The translations under genes were made by a program, and so were the position numbers. A DNA stretch of 64,000 nucleotides from Vreelandella nanhaiensis (GTDB lineage Bacteria > Pseudomonadota > Gammaproteobacteria > Pseudomonadales > Halomonadaceae). Each line of letters begins with the position of its first letter. Position 1 is the stretch's first letter. Location of the stretch: positions 98 to 64,097 of the forward strand of contig NZ_RZHF01000022.1 in the NCBI RefSeq assembly GCF_003990185.1, written 5' to 3'. The notes under the pieces are model-generated. The model searched no databases. It had not been told where the DNA came from and was given only the letters and a program-made list of their open reading frames with translations. Shown one piece after another: positions 27,106-37,880 of this stretch.

Positions 27106-29208
27106 ATGAAAGCACAGCCAGATACGCGCCCAGGCTCTCCCGTCGCGCGCTATTATCGCGCTAATGATCCCAAATGGCACTGGTTGGAAACGCGCGAAGC
27201 GCCCGAGGTCAGCGAATTCCTGGAAGCCGCCAATCAACAGCAGGCGCAGTGGTTTGCGCCGCTTACGCCGCTGGCCGAGACATTATACGAAAGTCATCTG
27301 GCACGCCGCGAACTTGCCATTACCAGCCTTGAGACACCGCTTGACCACTTTACGTTCTGGAGTGAAACCGGCGCTGAGGACGACTACCCGCGCTGGTGGC
27401 GCTACCCTAACGGTCAGCCGAACCTGCGTGAGTGCTTTTTCGATGTTCAGGCCCGTGCGGCTGATGAAGCCTTTTATGACATGGGTGACATGGCGCTCTC
27501 GCCTGATGAGCAGTGGCTGGCCTGGACCGAAGATACCCAGGGCGACGAACGCTATACGCTATGGATCAAGTCGTTGCCAAACGGCGAGCCGCTGGCATTA
27601 ATCAGCGATATCGGTGCTGGCCTGTGCTGGGCCGAGGATCAAACCGCGGCCTCTGCCACGCTGTTTTTCACTCGATTTGATGATACTCAGCGCCCCGACA
27701 GCTTGTGGCGCGTATCGCTACCTTTTGAAGCGCCCGATCAGCACGCTGCACCTACTCTGGTATTTCGTGAAGAAGACCCTGAATTCTGGCTTGGGATTGG
27801 TAAAACACGCTCGCGTGAGTGGTTGCTGATTGAAAGCGGATCTAAAGACACCAGCGAAATTCACGTACTGCCAGCACACCAACCAGCGGCTAGAACGCTG
27901 TGCATTCAGCCTCGCCAGCCAGGCGTTGAATACAGCATCGATCATCGTCCGGGAGCTTTCTATCGCCTGCATAACCAGACGAGCGCACATTTCCAGCTGG
28001 ATTACCTGGACGAGGCAGCCCTAGGCAATCCAGAGTCCCAGTGGCAGCCGCTTATCGCCCCGCGTGAAGACGTTACCCTGGAAGGAATCGACGCCTTCTC
28101 CTGGGGACTTGTGATTGCCGAGAGAGACCATACCCAGGCACAGGTAACACTGCGTCGCTGGGAGCTGAATCACCAGCACCAACGCTCCCTTGATGAATAT
28201 CTGGTACTGCCCGAACAGCCTTGCTCGCAGTTGCTTGAAGATGCGGCCCATTTTGATACCCGGGTGCTGCGTTTACGCGAAGAGTCATTTACCCAGCCGC
28301 CCAGCTGGTTTGCGCTTGATCTTGCAACAGGTGAGCGCACGTTGCTCAAGCGTGCGCCGGTGTATGGCAGCTTAACCCCTGAACAGCTGGTGAGCCGTCG
28401 CCTATGGGCCACCAGCCAGGATGGCGAGCAGGTGCCGGTATCAGTCGTGATGCGTGCCGACCTGGCTCACCAGCCTCTGCCGACGCTGCTGTATGGGTAT
28501 GGCGCTTACGGCGAAGCACTCGACCCTTGGTTCTCGATTTCCCGCCTGGAGCTACTAGAGCGTGGCGCGGCCTTTGCCGTTGCCCATGTGCGTGGTGGCG
28601 GCGAGCGCGGTGAGCCCTGGTACCTGCAGGGCAAGATGGCTCATAAAGAAAACAGTTTTCACGACTTCCTGGCCGCGCGTGATGCCTTGGTGGAAAGCGG
28701 TATCAGCCATCCCCAGCGAATTGCCGCTTACGGGGCCAGCGCAGGCGGGTTGCTGGTAGGCACCTGTGTTAACCGGGCGCCCGAGGCCTTTTGTGCAGCC
28801 TTGCTGGACGTACCCTTTCTAGATGTCCTGCGCACCATGCAGAACCCCGACCTGCCGCTTACAACCGCTGAATATAGCGAGTGGGGCAACCCTGAAACGC
28901 CCGAGGTCGCTGAGCGGATTCGCGGCTACTCGCCCATGGATAACATTACCGCACAATCCTACCCGGCACTGTGGATTGAGGGCAGCTGGTTTGATACCCG
29001 AGTAAGTTACTGGGAGCCAGCTAAATATTACGCCCAGGTTACCCAGCACCAGCAAGGTGACGCCCCTGTTCTCCTGCATACCGACATGAGCAGTGGCCAC
29101 GGCGGCGCGTCTGGACGATTCAAGGCCTGGCGGGATACTGCCCGTCAGGATGCTTTTATCCTTTGGGCGCTGGGTCTGGCGGCTGCCTCATCGGGAAGTG
29201 CCGGTTGA
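27106..29208 (+). CDS. ptrB: oligopeptidase B (prolyl oligopeptidase family S9A)
   Basis: A 700-aa cytoplasmic serine peptidase that cleaves short peptides after Arg or Lys. The N-terminal 400 residues should form a beta-propeller, and the C-terminal alpha/beta hydrolase has the triad Ser545 (YGASAGG), Asp630 (GSWFDTRV) and His665 (SSGHGGASG). The spacing of these three residues (85 and 35) equals that in E. coli PtrB. ATG 27106 is chosen over an upstream TTG at 27076. It ends with a good terminator. Confidence 0.95.
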   Translation: MKAQPDTRPGSPVARYYRANDPKWHWLETREAPEVSEFLEAANQQQAQWFAPLTPLAETLYESHLARRELAITSLETPLDHFTFWSETGAEDDYPRWWRYPNGQPNLRECFFDVQARAADEAFYDMGDMALSPDEQWLAWTEDTQGDERYTLWIKSLPNGEPLALISDIGAGLCWAEDQTAASATLFFTRFDDTQRPDSLWRVSLPFEAPDQHAAPTLVFREEDPEFWLGIGKTRSREWLLIESGSKDTSEIHVLPAHQPAARTLCIQPRQPGVEYSIDHRPGAFYRLHNQTSAHFQLDYLDEAALGNPESQWQPLIAPREDVTLEGIDAFSWGLVIAERDHTQAQVTLRRWELNHQHQRSLDEYLVLPEQPCSQLLEDAAHFDTRVLRLREESFTQPPSWFALDLATGERTLLKRAPVYGSLTPEQLVSRRLWATSQDGEQVPVSVVMRADLAHQPLPTLLYGYGAYGEALDPWFSISRLELLERGAAFAVAHVRGGGERGEPWYLQGKMAHKENSFHDFLAARDALVESGISHPQRIAAYGASAGGLLVGTCVNRAPEAFCAALLDVPFLDVLRTMQNPDLPLTTAEYSEWGNPETPEVAERIRGYSPMDNITAQSYPALWIEGSWFDTRVSYWEPAKYYAQVTQHQQGDAPVLLHTDMSSGHGGASGRFKAWRDTARQDAFILWALGLAAASSGSAG

Positions 29209-29253
29209 AAACTGTCTGGGCTTTCCGGCTCGTACGCTATCAAGCATTCCTTC

Positions 29254-29285
29254 AGGCAGCGCCAGGCGCTGCCTATTTTCTTTGA
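29254..29285 (+). terminator. intrinsic terminator of ptrB
   Basis: An 8-bp GC-rich stem from AGGCAGCG and CGCTGCCT with a short loop is followed by the T-rich run ATTTTCTTT, 45 bp past the ptrB stop. Confidence 0.8.
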
Positions 29286-29364
29286 AAATACTTTTCACAA
29301 AAATTCATTTGCGCCATACTAGACGTTAGTCGCATAAACTTACGTCCACTTGATGGAGCATTCT

Positions 29365-29520
29365 ATGAAATATCAGGATCACTTCCCGACCATTTGGGAT
29401 ACGCCGCTTAAACAATCTGCCAGCAAACCTGTCCCCAAGGCGAGCGCCCAAAAGCCCATTCTAATCAAGGAAGCGTTTTTGACTATTTGGGATAACGCAA
29501 AGCGCAAGCCCGCTGCCTAA
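29365..29520 (+). CDS. small 51-aa protein with duplicated F-x-TIWD motif
   Basis: A short open frame with ATG, a GGAG ribosome site seven bases upstream (29354-29357) and a TAA stop. The protein is basic and soluble: FPTIWD at residues 7-12 and FLTIWD at 38-43 are separated by a Lys/Ser/Pro/Ala-rich linker, and the end is KRKPAA. The 10-mer ATTTGGGATA encodes both motifs. It is preceded by the ptrB terminator, so it must have its own promoter; TTTTCA and CATACT at 17-bp spacing around 29292-29320 are a weak candidate. I do not recognise the family. The ribosome site, the repeat and the isolated position support a real gene. Confidence 0.6.
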   Translation: MKYQDHFPTIWDTPLKQSASKPVPKASAQKPILIKEAFLTIWDNAKRKPAA

Positions 29521-29589
29521 CCATTACGCCAGGGAGGGCCTGTTTTTAAAAGGTAAGCAATTGGCTCTACAAACAAGAAGCAGTAGCCC

Positions 29590-30048
29590 CTACATGGGCA
29601 GTACGGCAATGATGTGGGATTCTAACGTCCGTTCAGGCACGTCATCTTCAGATACTGCAAAATTTCGCACGCTAATGCCCTTACGGTGTACGCGTTCAGC
29701 GTCGTTGCTTAGCAGCGGATGCCAGCCCGCCAGTTTGCGCCCTTCCGCCACTCGACGATAGCCACATGTAGGCGGCAGCCAAGTAAACTCTTTTACCAGC
29801 GCTGGGGTCAGCTGGGTGCAGTCCGGCACGCTATCAAACCGATTAGCATAATCGCTGCACTGGCAGCTTTTAATATCCAATAGCCGACAGGCTACGTTTA
29901 ATATCGCAAGCTCTTGGGTATCATCATCATGCAACTTGAGCAGACAACACTGCCCACAGCCATCGCATAGCGCTTCCCACTCTTCAGAAGTCAGCTCTTC
30001 CAGTGGGTAACGCTCCCAAAAGCGCTCGCGCATTCCGGTATCCATCAT
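29590..30048 (-). CDS. YcgN-family Cys-cluster protein
   Basis: About 152 aa. The Cys cluster CDGCGQCC near residue 28-35 and later single Cys residues (SCQCSDY, PDC, TCGYRR) match the YcgN/UPF0260 family, whose role is unknown and which may bind a metal or Fe-S centre. Conserved downstream segments WLPPTCGYR and WHPLLS are present. The ATG at 30048 has AGAGAG just upstream; an ATG at 30063 is also in frame. It ends the cluster rnd-ycgL-acpH-ycgN, whose members often sit together in gammaproteobacteria. Confidence 0.88.
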   Translation of the reverse strand: MMDTGMRERFWERYPLEELTSEEWEALCDGCGQCCLLKLHDDDTQELAILNVACRLLDIKSCQCSDYANRFDSVPDCTQLTPALVKEFTWLPPTCGYRRVAEGRKLAGWHPLLSNDAERVHRKGISVRNFAVSEDDVPERTLESHIIAVLPM

Positions 30049-30065
30049 TTTCTCTCTTATCATCG

Positions 30066-30647
30066 CTATTTAGCGGCCTCAACGCCTGAACTGCTTAAGG
30101 CAGCGTTTAGCTCGGGCCATAAGGTCTGAAAATCCGCTTCTAATCGCGGATAGTCGCTGTGCAGCCAGGGGATAAGCTCTGCCAAACGGTTAGGCCCAGT
30201 CAGCCGTCGACCAATACCTGCCACAGCCTGACAAGTGAAATCGAAATCAGCGTAGTTTCTTAGCCAGTCGTGCTCGATCAGGTGCGGCATCATCGTGGCT
30301 AGCCGGTCAGGCGCAGGCCTCACCGTTAAAAGGCGGTAACAGCGCGCTACCAACTGCTGCTGTTCCCGATGGTCGGCTTTCTCACGCGCTAGAAAGTGAT
30401 CCCAGACGATATCTAGCGCGATACCGGCATAGCGGCGCTTGTCACGAGGCGCGCGGCTTTTCGCTTCCAGTACGCTAGGGTGATGATCCACCCAGGCATC
30501 CACCTTGCGATGATGGCGAACGCCTGCAGCGACGCTATCTGGCCAAGCGCTTAAGTCACTTCCCTTAATGCCATCGGCAATCAGGTTGCCATAAAGGAAA
30601 TCGTCGCTTCCATCACAGACAAGCCAGGCATGGGCCAGAAAGTTCAT
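30066..30647 (-). CDS. acpH: ACP phosphodiesterase (AcpH family, DUF479)
   Basis: A 193-aa HD-like metal enzyme that removes the 4'-phosphopantetheine group from acyl carrier protein. The opening MNFLAHAWL, the segment GVRHHRKVDAWVDHHP (about 43-58) and IVWDHFLAR are characteristic of the family. It lies 9 bp after ycgL on the same strand and 17 bp before the YcgN-family gene. Confidence 0.9.
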   Translation of the reverse strand: MNFLAHAWLVCDGSDDFLYGNLIADGIKGSDLSAWPDSVAAGVRHHRKVDAWVDHHPSVLEAKSRAPRDKRRYAGIALDIVWDHFLAREKADHREQQQLVARCYRLLTVRPAPDRLATMMPHLIEHDWLRNYADFDFTCQAVAGIGRRLTGPNRLAELIPWLHSDYPRLEADFQTLWPELNAALSSSGVEAAK

Positions 30648-30656
30648 GGCCAGCCG

Positions 30657-30959
30657 CTACTCTGCAGCGTCGCGCGCGTTTAACTGCGCCCGGTGAACAT
30701 CAAGTAAATAATCTTCTTTGGCAGGCGGCATCTGCAGGTAAAAGCCCTGCTCCTCAATACCTTTGATAACGTCTTCAGCGTTAACCCGTGCCAGCTTTTT
30801 ATCGGCGGTAAGGATCATTGTCAACACCGCAATGGGCTTGCCGAAGGTTGCCATCAAAGGTTCGGGAACGCTTTTAAAACCTTGGCGCTTATCAACGTAC
30901 AGGTACATCTCTTCCTTGCGCGAGCTTTTAAATATCTCGCAAAGCAGCTTGTCACTCAT
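30657..30959 (-). CDS. YcgL-domain protein
   Basis: About 100 aa. The segments LCEIFKSSRKEEMYLYVDK near the start and GFYLQMPP near residue 74 are typical of the YcgL domain, a small fold of unknown function. The ATG at 30959 overlaps the end of rnd by 8 bp and has GGAG upstream within rnd, so it is probably translationally coupled to ribonuclease D. The longer reading from 31007 lies inside rnd and is not supported. Confidence 0.9.
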   Translation of the reverse strand: MSDKLLCEIFKSSRKEEMYLYVDKRQGFKSVPEPLMATFGKPIAVLTMILTADKKLARVNAEDVIKGIEEQGFYLQMPPAKEDYLLDVHRAQLNARDAAE

Positions 30960-32088
30960 TTTGAAACTCCTCCAGCGCCTGAATGAACCCAGCGGATAAA
31001 CAATCACCGCGCCATCCTTCGGGCAGCGTCAGGGGCTTATCCGCCATGTCCTGCATAACCAGCTCTTCGATATCACGACGCCGCATTAATACCTCGGACG
31101 CAATTCCCAGTTCGCCCGCCTTTTCAGTTACCACGTGCTTGAGTGCTTTAAAACGGCGCTTAAAAGCAGGCTGCATCGGATCAGGCCAGCAAACGGGCAA
31201 CTCACCTTCATCGGCATGCTGCGCCTGCCTGATAAGTGCCAGCAGGGTATCGCCTTCCTTTTTGATCAGCGCTGGCTTGAAACCTTCCACTTCCGATAGC
31301 TCATAGCGGTTTTTGGGCATGGCTTCAGCGGCGGCAAACAGCAGCTTATCGCTAATCAACCAGTTGCGCGGCAGATTGCGCCGCCGGGTCTCCCCTTCCC
31401 GCCAGATCGTCATCAGCCTATACGCCTCTAGCTGGCGAGGATTGAGCCGCCATAATTGGCGTTGGCGAGCAAACCACTGGCCGTCAGCTTCAACGCTGCG
31501 CCCGGCTTGCTCGATCAGGCCAGCACACTCTTGTATCAGCCATTCACAGCGTCCCAGATCAGACAATCGCTCTGCCTGCAGAGTCCATACTTTCAACAGG
31601 TAGATGACATCCAGCGCCGCGTAATCACGCTGCGAAGGCGTTAACGGTCGCTCCAGCCAGTTGGAACGTGTCTCCTCTTTTGGCAGTGTTTCCCCCATCC
31701 AGAACTCGACCAGTTTCTGATAGCCCATGGATGGCGTCTCCCCAAGCAGCCCCTGGGCAACCTGCGTATCGACCAGTGGCGTAGGCAGCACTCCAGCCCA
31801 GTGCTGCAACACCTCCAAGTCTTCGCTGCAGGCATGCAACAGCTTGATCGCCCGACTCTGAAGCAGTTGACGAAAGGCAGACGTGCAGGGCGTGGCCAGC
31901 GGGTCAATTAAATAGGCCAGATCACCGGCGGCAAACTGAATCAGCGCTGGCACCGGGAAGAATGTATTTTCACGAAAAAATTCGGTATCCAGCGCGATAA
32001 CATCAGCGCCAGCCACGCTTTCGCAAGCGGCATCAAGCGCTTCCGGGCTGTCAATCCATTGATATACGGGGGAGGCTAGAGAAGACAA
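30952..32088 (-). CDS. rnd: ribonuclease D
   Basis: A 378-aa 3'-5' exoribonuclease of the DEDDy type that trims tRNA 3' ends. The metal ligands are visible: Asp34 and Glu36 in IALDTEFF, Asp90 in HACSEDLEVL, and Tyr156/Asp160 in DYAALD. Two HRDC domains follow. It heads a four-gene minus-strand cluster with ycgL, acpH and the ycgN-like gene. Confidence 0.95.
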   Translation of the reverse strand: MSSLASPVYQWIDSPEALDAACESVAGADVIALDTEFFRENTFFPVPALIQFAAGDLAYLIDPLATPCTSAFRQLLQSRAIKLLHACSEDLEVLQHWAGVLPTPLVDTQVAQGLLGETPSMGYQKLVEFWMGETLPKEETRSNWLERPLTPSQRDYAALDVIYLLKVWTLQAERLSDLGRCEWLIQECAGLIEQAGRSVEADGQWFARQRQLWRLNPRQLEAYRLMTIWREGETRRRNLPRNWLISDKLLFAAAEAMPKNRYELSEVEGFKPALIKKEGDTLLALIRQAQHADEGELPVCWPDPMQPAFKRRFKALKHVVTEKAGELGIASEVLMRRRDIEELVMQDMADKPLTLPEGWRGDCLSAGFIQALEEFQNE

Positions 32089-32141
32089 AGTATACTTCCA
32101 GGTTGTTACAACCGCGATCGCGCTTGCAATATAGAGTGTGT

Positions 32142-32747
32142 TTAATCGCTGGAGAAGGGCTGACGGCCGCTAAACGCGCGGCTTAATGTACCGCCATCAA
32201 CATATTCAAGCTCCCCCCCCATGGGGACGCCATAGGCCAGGCGCGAAAACCTGACCCCGTAGCGAGCAAGCTGGGCGGCGATATAGTGCGCCGTTGCCTC
32301 GCCTTCGACGGTCGGGTTGGTAGCCAGAACAATTTCTTCAATATGCCCTTCCGCCACCCGCGCTTCCAACTGGTCAACACCAATCGCATCAGGGCCGATG
32401 CCATCCAAGGGCGACAAATGCCCATGCAGTACGAAATAGCGCCCCTGAAAGCCACCTGCTTCTTCGATGGCCAGCTGATCTGCCGGAGACTCTACCACGC
32501 ATAGCAGCGCATCATCACGACGCGGCGTTTCACATATGGCGCAGATATCGGCTTCCGTCAGCGTACGGCAGCGCTGGCAATAACCCACTTCGTCGATCGC
32601 TTTCTGGATAACAGAGGCGAGCCGCTCACCGCCCGCCCGTTCACGCTCAAGCAAGTGCATGGCCATGCGCTGGGCCGTTTTAGGCCCAACGCCGGGTAGC
32701 ACGCGAAATGCATCCATCAACTGCTCAATAAGAGGAGAAAATCTCAT
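32142..32747 (-). CDS. recR: recombination protein RecR
   Basis: A 201-aa protein that works with RecF and RecO to load RecA on gapped DNA. It has the N-terminal helix-hairpin-helix ([13 protein letters not shown]), a four-Cys zinc motif (CQRC ... CAIC) near residues 57-72, and a Toprim domain. The start is only 3 bp after ybaB and lacks its own ribosome site, so it is likely coupled. A run of eight G residues on the coding strand (32213-32220) encodes part of the conserved VPMGGELEY segment near residue 176. Confidence 0.97.
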   Translation of the reverse strand: MRFSPLIEQLMDAFRVLPGVGPKTAQRMAMHLLERERAGGERLASVIQKAIDEVGYCQRCRTLTEADICAICETPRRDDALLCVVESPADQLAIEEAGGFQGRYFVLHGHLSPLDGIGPDAIGVDQLEARVAEGHIEEIVLATNPTVEGEATAHYIAAQLARYGVRFSRLAYGVPMGGELEYVDGGTLSRAFSGRQPFSSD

Positions 32748-32750
32748 TAT

Positions 32751-33077
32751 TTAGAACGGCATCTTAAAGCCAGGCGGTAGGTTCAGACCTGCCGTCGCTT
32801 CTTCCATCTTGGCCTTGGAATTGGCTTCCACCTTACGCACGGCATCGTTAACAGCCGCTGCCAGCAGATCTTCCAGCAGTTCCTTATCTTCTTCCATCAC
32901 GCTTGGGTCGATAGTCACCTGGCTTACGTCATGGCGACCGTTCATGGTGATCTTGACCATGCCCGCGCCTGCTTCGCCATAGACTTCAGACTGAGCGACC
33001 TCTTCCTGAACGCGCTGCATTTTTTCCTGCATCTCTTGGGCTTGCTTCATCAAGTTGCCCATTCCACCTTTAAACAT
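32751..33077 (-). CDS. ybaB: nucleoid-associated protein YbaB/EbfC
   Basis: A 108-aa small DNA-binding dimer. The Met/Gln-rich opening ([20 protein letters not shown]) and the [11 protein letters not shown] and LLAAAVNDA segments match the family. It sits in the classic dnaX-ybaB-recR order with a good AGGAG ribosome site. Confidence 0.96.
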   Translation of the reverse strand: MFKGGMGNLMKQAQEMQEKMQRVQEEVAQSEVYGEAGAGMVKITMNGRHDVSQVTIDPSVMEEDKELLEDLLAAAVNDAVRKVEANSKAKMEEATAGLNLPPGFKMPF

Positions 33078-33131
33078 GGCGTGCTCTCCTAGCGGGTTAA
33101 AACTGGCTGGTTAAAACAGTCATCATAGATG

Positions 33132-35183
<2,052 letters not shown>

Positions 35184-35321
35184 TGAGCAATGTTTCCTTC
35201 AGCGGGCTGCGTGGTAGTGCATTACTTCAACACCAAGTGCCCGCAATGCATGATAAAACACCATTCTAGCGGTTACGCTGCAGCCCGCCAACCGCCCGGA
35301 CCGAAAGCCCGGGCACTGCTG

Positions 35322-35672
35322 TCAGGCGTTATCGTCGCCCTGTTCTGCACTGGCACGCTGAGCGGCTTCTTTAACCAGCTTCTCAAGTTCGCCATTTTGG
35401 TGCATTTCCATGACGATATCGCAGCCGCCGACCAGTTCACCTTCCACCCACAGCTGTGGGAAGGTCGGCCAGTTAGCAATTTTGGGCAGTTCAGCGCGAA
35501 TATCAGGATTGTCCAGAACGTTGACGAAGGCAAAACGCTCACCACAGCTCATCAGGGCCTGGACCGTCTGGGCTGAGAAGCCGCACTGAGGCAGCTGAGG
35601 CGTGCCTTTCATGTAAATCAAAATGGGGTTTTCGCCAATTTGACGCTGAATGTTTTCGGCTGTTGTGCTCAT
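35322..35672 (-). CDS. grxD: monothiol glutaredoxin, Grx4 family
   Basis: A 116-aa CGFS-type glutaredoxin (motif at 30-33), which binds a glutathione-ligated [2Fe-2S] cluster and hands it to other proteins. The conserved YMKGTPQLPQCGFS opening, WPTFPQLW and GGCDI segments are present. AAGGAG precedes the ATG. It is divergent from argF with about 210 bp between the starts. Confidence 0.95.
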   Translation of the reverse strand: MSTTAENIQRQIGENPILIYMKGTPQLPQCGFSAQTVQALMSCGERFAFVNVLDNPDIRAELPKIANWPTFPQLWVEGELVGGCDIVMEMHQNGELEKLVKEAAQRASAEQGDDNA

Positions 35673-35881
35673 GTGAGTACTCCTTGAGTAAAGAATTAAT
35701 ACGATAAAGAAGAGTATACGCCCGATCTGAACGACCGCTTACCCGGGCCGATTATCTCGCCACCAATACCTGAGTGCGCTACTCGGCCTTCATCTTTAAA
35801 CGCCATTCTACGCATGCAGCTTGCGTTGCGCATCCCCCGCTGCCTCGCTAGGATGGTGTTTTTGTGCGGAGAGAAGCAACC

Positions 35882-36805
35882 ATGGCGACACGCCATTTCC
35901 TTACCCTGCTGGATTTGACGCCCGATGAACTGGATTATCTGATTCAGCGTGCCATTAAAATCAAAACGGACCTGAAAGCTCAGGGTCCGGTTTACACACC
36001 GCTGCCCAACCGCACGCTGGCCATGATTTTTGAAAAGTCATCCACACGTACCCGCGTCTCCTTTGAAACCGGCATGGCTCAATTTGGCGGGCACGCCCTG
36101 TTCCTATCTCCGCGAGATACCCAACTGGGCCGTGGCGAGCCTATCGAAGACACCGCACGTGTGCTTTCCGAGATGGTTGATGCGGTCATGATCCGCACGT
36201 TTTCGCACGCCGGGCTCGAGACCTATGCAAGCGCCAGCAGCGTCCCTGTGATCAACGCCTTGAGCGATGACTACCACCCCTGCCAGTTGCTAGCCGATGT
36301 CATGACATGGACTGAGCTGCGTGGTAGCGTAAAAGGTCGCACGGCGGTCTGGATTGGCGATGGCAATAACATGTGTCACTCCTGGATCAACGCCGCACGC
36401 CAGTTTGATTTTAATTTGCGTATCTGCTGCCCCAAAGGATACGAGCCACGTGAAGATATTCTGGCCGCCGCCGGCGACCGCGTGACGCTGCTTCACGACC
36501 CGCAGGCCGCCGTGCAGGATGTTGACCTGATTACAACGGATGTCTGGGCCTCCATGGGCCAAGAAGAGGAGCAGGCTAAGCGCGAAGCGGACTTTGCAGG
36601 CTTCCAGGTAAGCGAAGCCATGCTGGATAAGGCAAAAAGCGATGTACTGTTCCTGCACTGCCTGCCTGCCCACCGCGGTGAAGAAATCAGCCATACCCTG
36701 CTCGACGACCCGCGCGCCGTCGTATGGCAGGAAGCTGGCAACCGCCTGCACGCTCAAAAGGCGCTGATCGAGTTTCTCCTGCTTGGCCGCATCAATGAGA
36801 AATAG
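35882..36805 (+). CDS. argF: ornithine carbamoyltransferase
   Basis: A 307-aa cytoplasmic enzyme making citrulline from ornithine and carbamoyl phosphate in arginine synthesis. The carbamoyl-phosphate motif STRTR is at 54-58, the ornithine loop region includes [12 protein letters not shown], and HCLPAHRG is at 259-266. The ATG at 35882 has GGAGAG upstream; the in-frame GTG at 35864 lies before that site. I found no convincing ARG box in the upstream region. A hairpin follows the gene. Confidence 0.96.
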   Translation: MATRHFLTLLDLTPDELDYLIQRAIKIKTDLKAQGPVYTPLPNRTLAMIFEKSSTRTRVSFETGMAQFGGHALFLSPRDTQLGRGEPIEDTARVLSEMVDAVMIRTFSHAGLETYASASSVPVINALSDDYHPCQLLADVMTWTELRGSVKGRTAVWIGDGNNMCHSWINAARQFDFNLRICCPKGYEPREDILAAAGDRVTLLHDPQAAVQDVDLITTDVWASMGQEEEQAKREADFAGFQVSEAMLDKAKSDVLFLHCLPAHRGEEISHTLLDDPRAVVWQEAGNRLHAQKALIEFLLLGRINEK

Positions 36806-36830
36806 CCTACGCATACGGCTTGGTTGACCT

Positions 36831-36864
36831 TTTAGCCGCCAGGCAAACCTGACTGGCGGCTAAA
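36831..36864. terminator. hairpin downstream of argF
   Basis: Perfect 12-bp arms TTTAGCCGCCAG and CTGGCGGCTAAA enclose a 10-nt loop 25 bp past the argF stop. There is no T run after it on the plus strand, so it may act as a processing barrier or weak terminator. Confidence 0.5.
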
Positions 36865-36895
36865 CTCAACGATTCAACCCGAAAGATACAGGCAC

Positions 36896-36927
36896 AAAAA
36901 AGCCTCGCTACTTGTAGCGAGGCTTTT
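36896..36927 (-). terminator. intrinsic terminator of tRNA-Ala
   Basis: A 13-bp stem (AAAAGCCTCGCTA with TAGCGAGGCTTTT) and a 4-nt loop, followed on the minus strand by six T residues, begin 11 bp past the tRNA 3' end. On the plus strand it also ends in TTTT and could stop argF read-through. Confidence 0.9.
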
Positions 36928-36937
36928 CGTTTAAACT

Positions 36938-37013
36938 TGGTGGAGCCTAGCGGGATCGAACCGCTGACCTCAACACTGCCAGTGTTGCGCTCTCCCAGCT
37001 GAGCTAAGGCCCC
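36938..37013 (-). tRNA. tRNA-Ala (anticodon GGC)
   Basis: A 76-nt cloverleaf including an encoded 3' CCA. The anticodon loop CTGGCAG gives GGC, reading GCC and GCU alanine codons. The acceptor stem has the G3-U70 pair that defines alanine identity. D-arm, TTCGATC T-loop and 5-bp anticodon stem CAACA/TGTTG are intact. Confidence 0.97.
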
Positions 37014-37041
37014 TTGCCTGTCTTTGTCGACAGCGAGGCGA

Positions 37042-37070
37042 ATACTATTATGAATTTGACCTGTGGTCAA
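37042..37070 (-). promoter_or_regulatory. probable sigma-70 promoter of tRNA-Ala
   Basis: On the minus strand TTGACC (37070-37065) and TAGTAT (37047-37042) are 17 bp apart and about 30 bp before the tRNA. The -35 hexamer is half of a 15-bp inverted repeat, TTGACC-N3-GGTCAA (37056-37070). Confidence 0.6.
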
Positions 37071-37187
37071 TGTTCTATCCAAATAAGTGTTTACTAATTC
37101 TCCTTTATTGTCAGTTGTGGCACTCTATGGGTTAGCGCCAACGGCAATCGCCTGAGCCCATTATGTTTTCACGCAGGAGCCAGTCCA

Positions 37188-37838
37188 TTGATCAACGTTC
37201 TAATCGCCGATGATCACCACCTGGTGAGAACCAGTATTGCTCACCTGCTAAACGAAGAAAGTGATATAAAAATCATCGGCGAGGTCGACGACGGCGAAAG
37301 CGCTGTTACCCAGTGCCGTCATTTAAAGCCTGATATTGTGCTGATGGACATCCGAATGCCGGGCATTGGCGGGTTGGAAGCCACCCGTCGCATTCACCGC
37401 ACCATGGTAGATATTAAAGTACTGATTTTAACTGCGCACATGGAAGATAGCGTGCTGCGACGTATGCTAGAGGCGGGTGCCTCAGGCTTTTTGAGTAAAG
37501 GTGCTAATGCAGCTGAAATGACCGAAGCAATTCGCCAGGTTTTCCACGGCCGACGTTATGTTAGCCAGGAAATCGCCCAGCGCCTGGCACTGGCCCATTT
37601 CACCAATGAAGATAACCCGTTTAGCCATCTTTCTCATCGTGAACTGCAAATTGCCCTGATGATCGTCAACTGCCAACGCGTTCAGGATATTTCTGACCGC
37701 CTGCATTTGAGCCCTAAAACTGTTAACACCTATCGTTATCGGTTGTTTGATAAACTTCAGGTAGCGACCGATGTCGAACTTACTCATCTGGCGCTGCGTC
37801 ACGGGCTGGTCGAAGGCTTTGACGGCAGCCAGGGTTGA
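37188..37838 (+). CDS. gacA: response regulator GacA/UvrY
   Basis: A 216-aa two-component regulator. Receiver residues Asp8, Asp9, phospho-acceptor Asp54 (VLMDIRMPG) and Lys104 are all present, and a LuxR-type HTH covers about 145-205 (LSPKTVNTYRYRLFDKL). Its partner is the GacS/BarA kinase, not in the window, and its usual targets are small RNAs that titrate CsrA/RsmA. The start is TTG followed by ATCAACGTT, the same unusual start used by E. coli uvrY, with AGGAG upstream. The gacA-uvrC-pgsA order is conserved in gammaproteobacteria. Confidence 0.95.
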   Translation: MINVLIADDHHLVRTSIAHLLNEESDIKIIGEVDDGESAVTQCRHLKPDIVLMDIRMPGIGGLEATRRIHRTMVDIKVLILTAHMEDSVLRRMLEAGASGFLSKGANAAEMTEAIRQVFHGRRYVSQEIAQRLALAHFTNEDNPFSHLSHRELQIALMIVNCQRVQDISDRLHLSPKTVNTYRYRLFDKLQVATDVELTHLALRHGLVEGFDGSQG

Positions 37839-37880
37839 ACCTAACATCCTTAGCCACTCCACGGCGCTTGATACGGTGCA

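Noticed and set aside
29521..29589. weak CAGG/CCTG hairpin followed by TTTTT after the 51-aa gene
   Set aside because: A 4-bp stem is too weak to call a terminator, although the T run is suggestive.
35673..35881. ARG box upstream of argF
   Set aside because: No TGAAT-N-ATTCA-like palindrome is present in the intergenic region.
36807..37082. 91-codon minus-strand open frame
   Set aside because: It is a translation of the tRNA-Ala gene and its terminator; the apparent peptide is the reading of the tRNA sequence.
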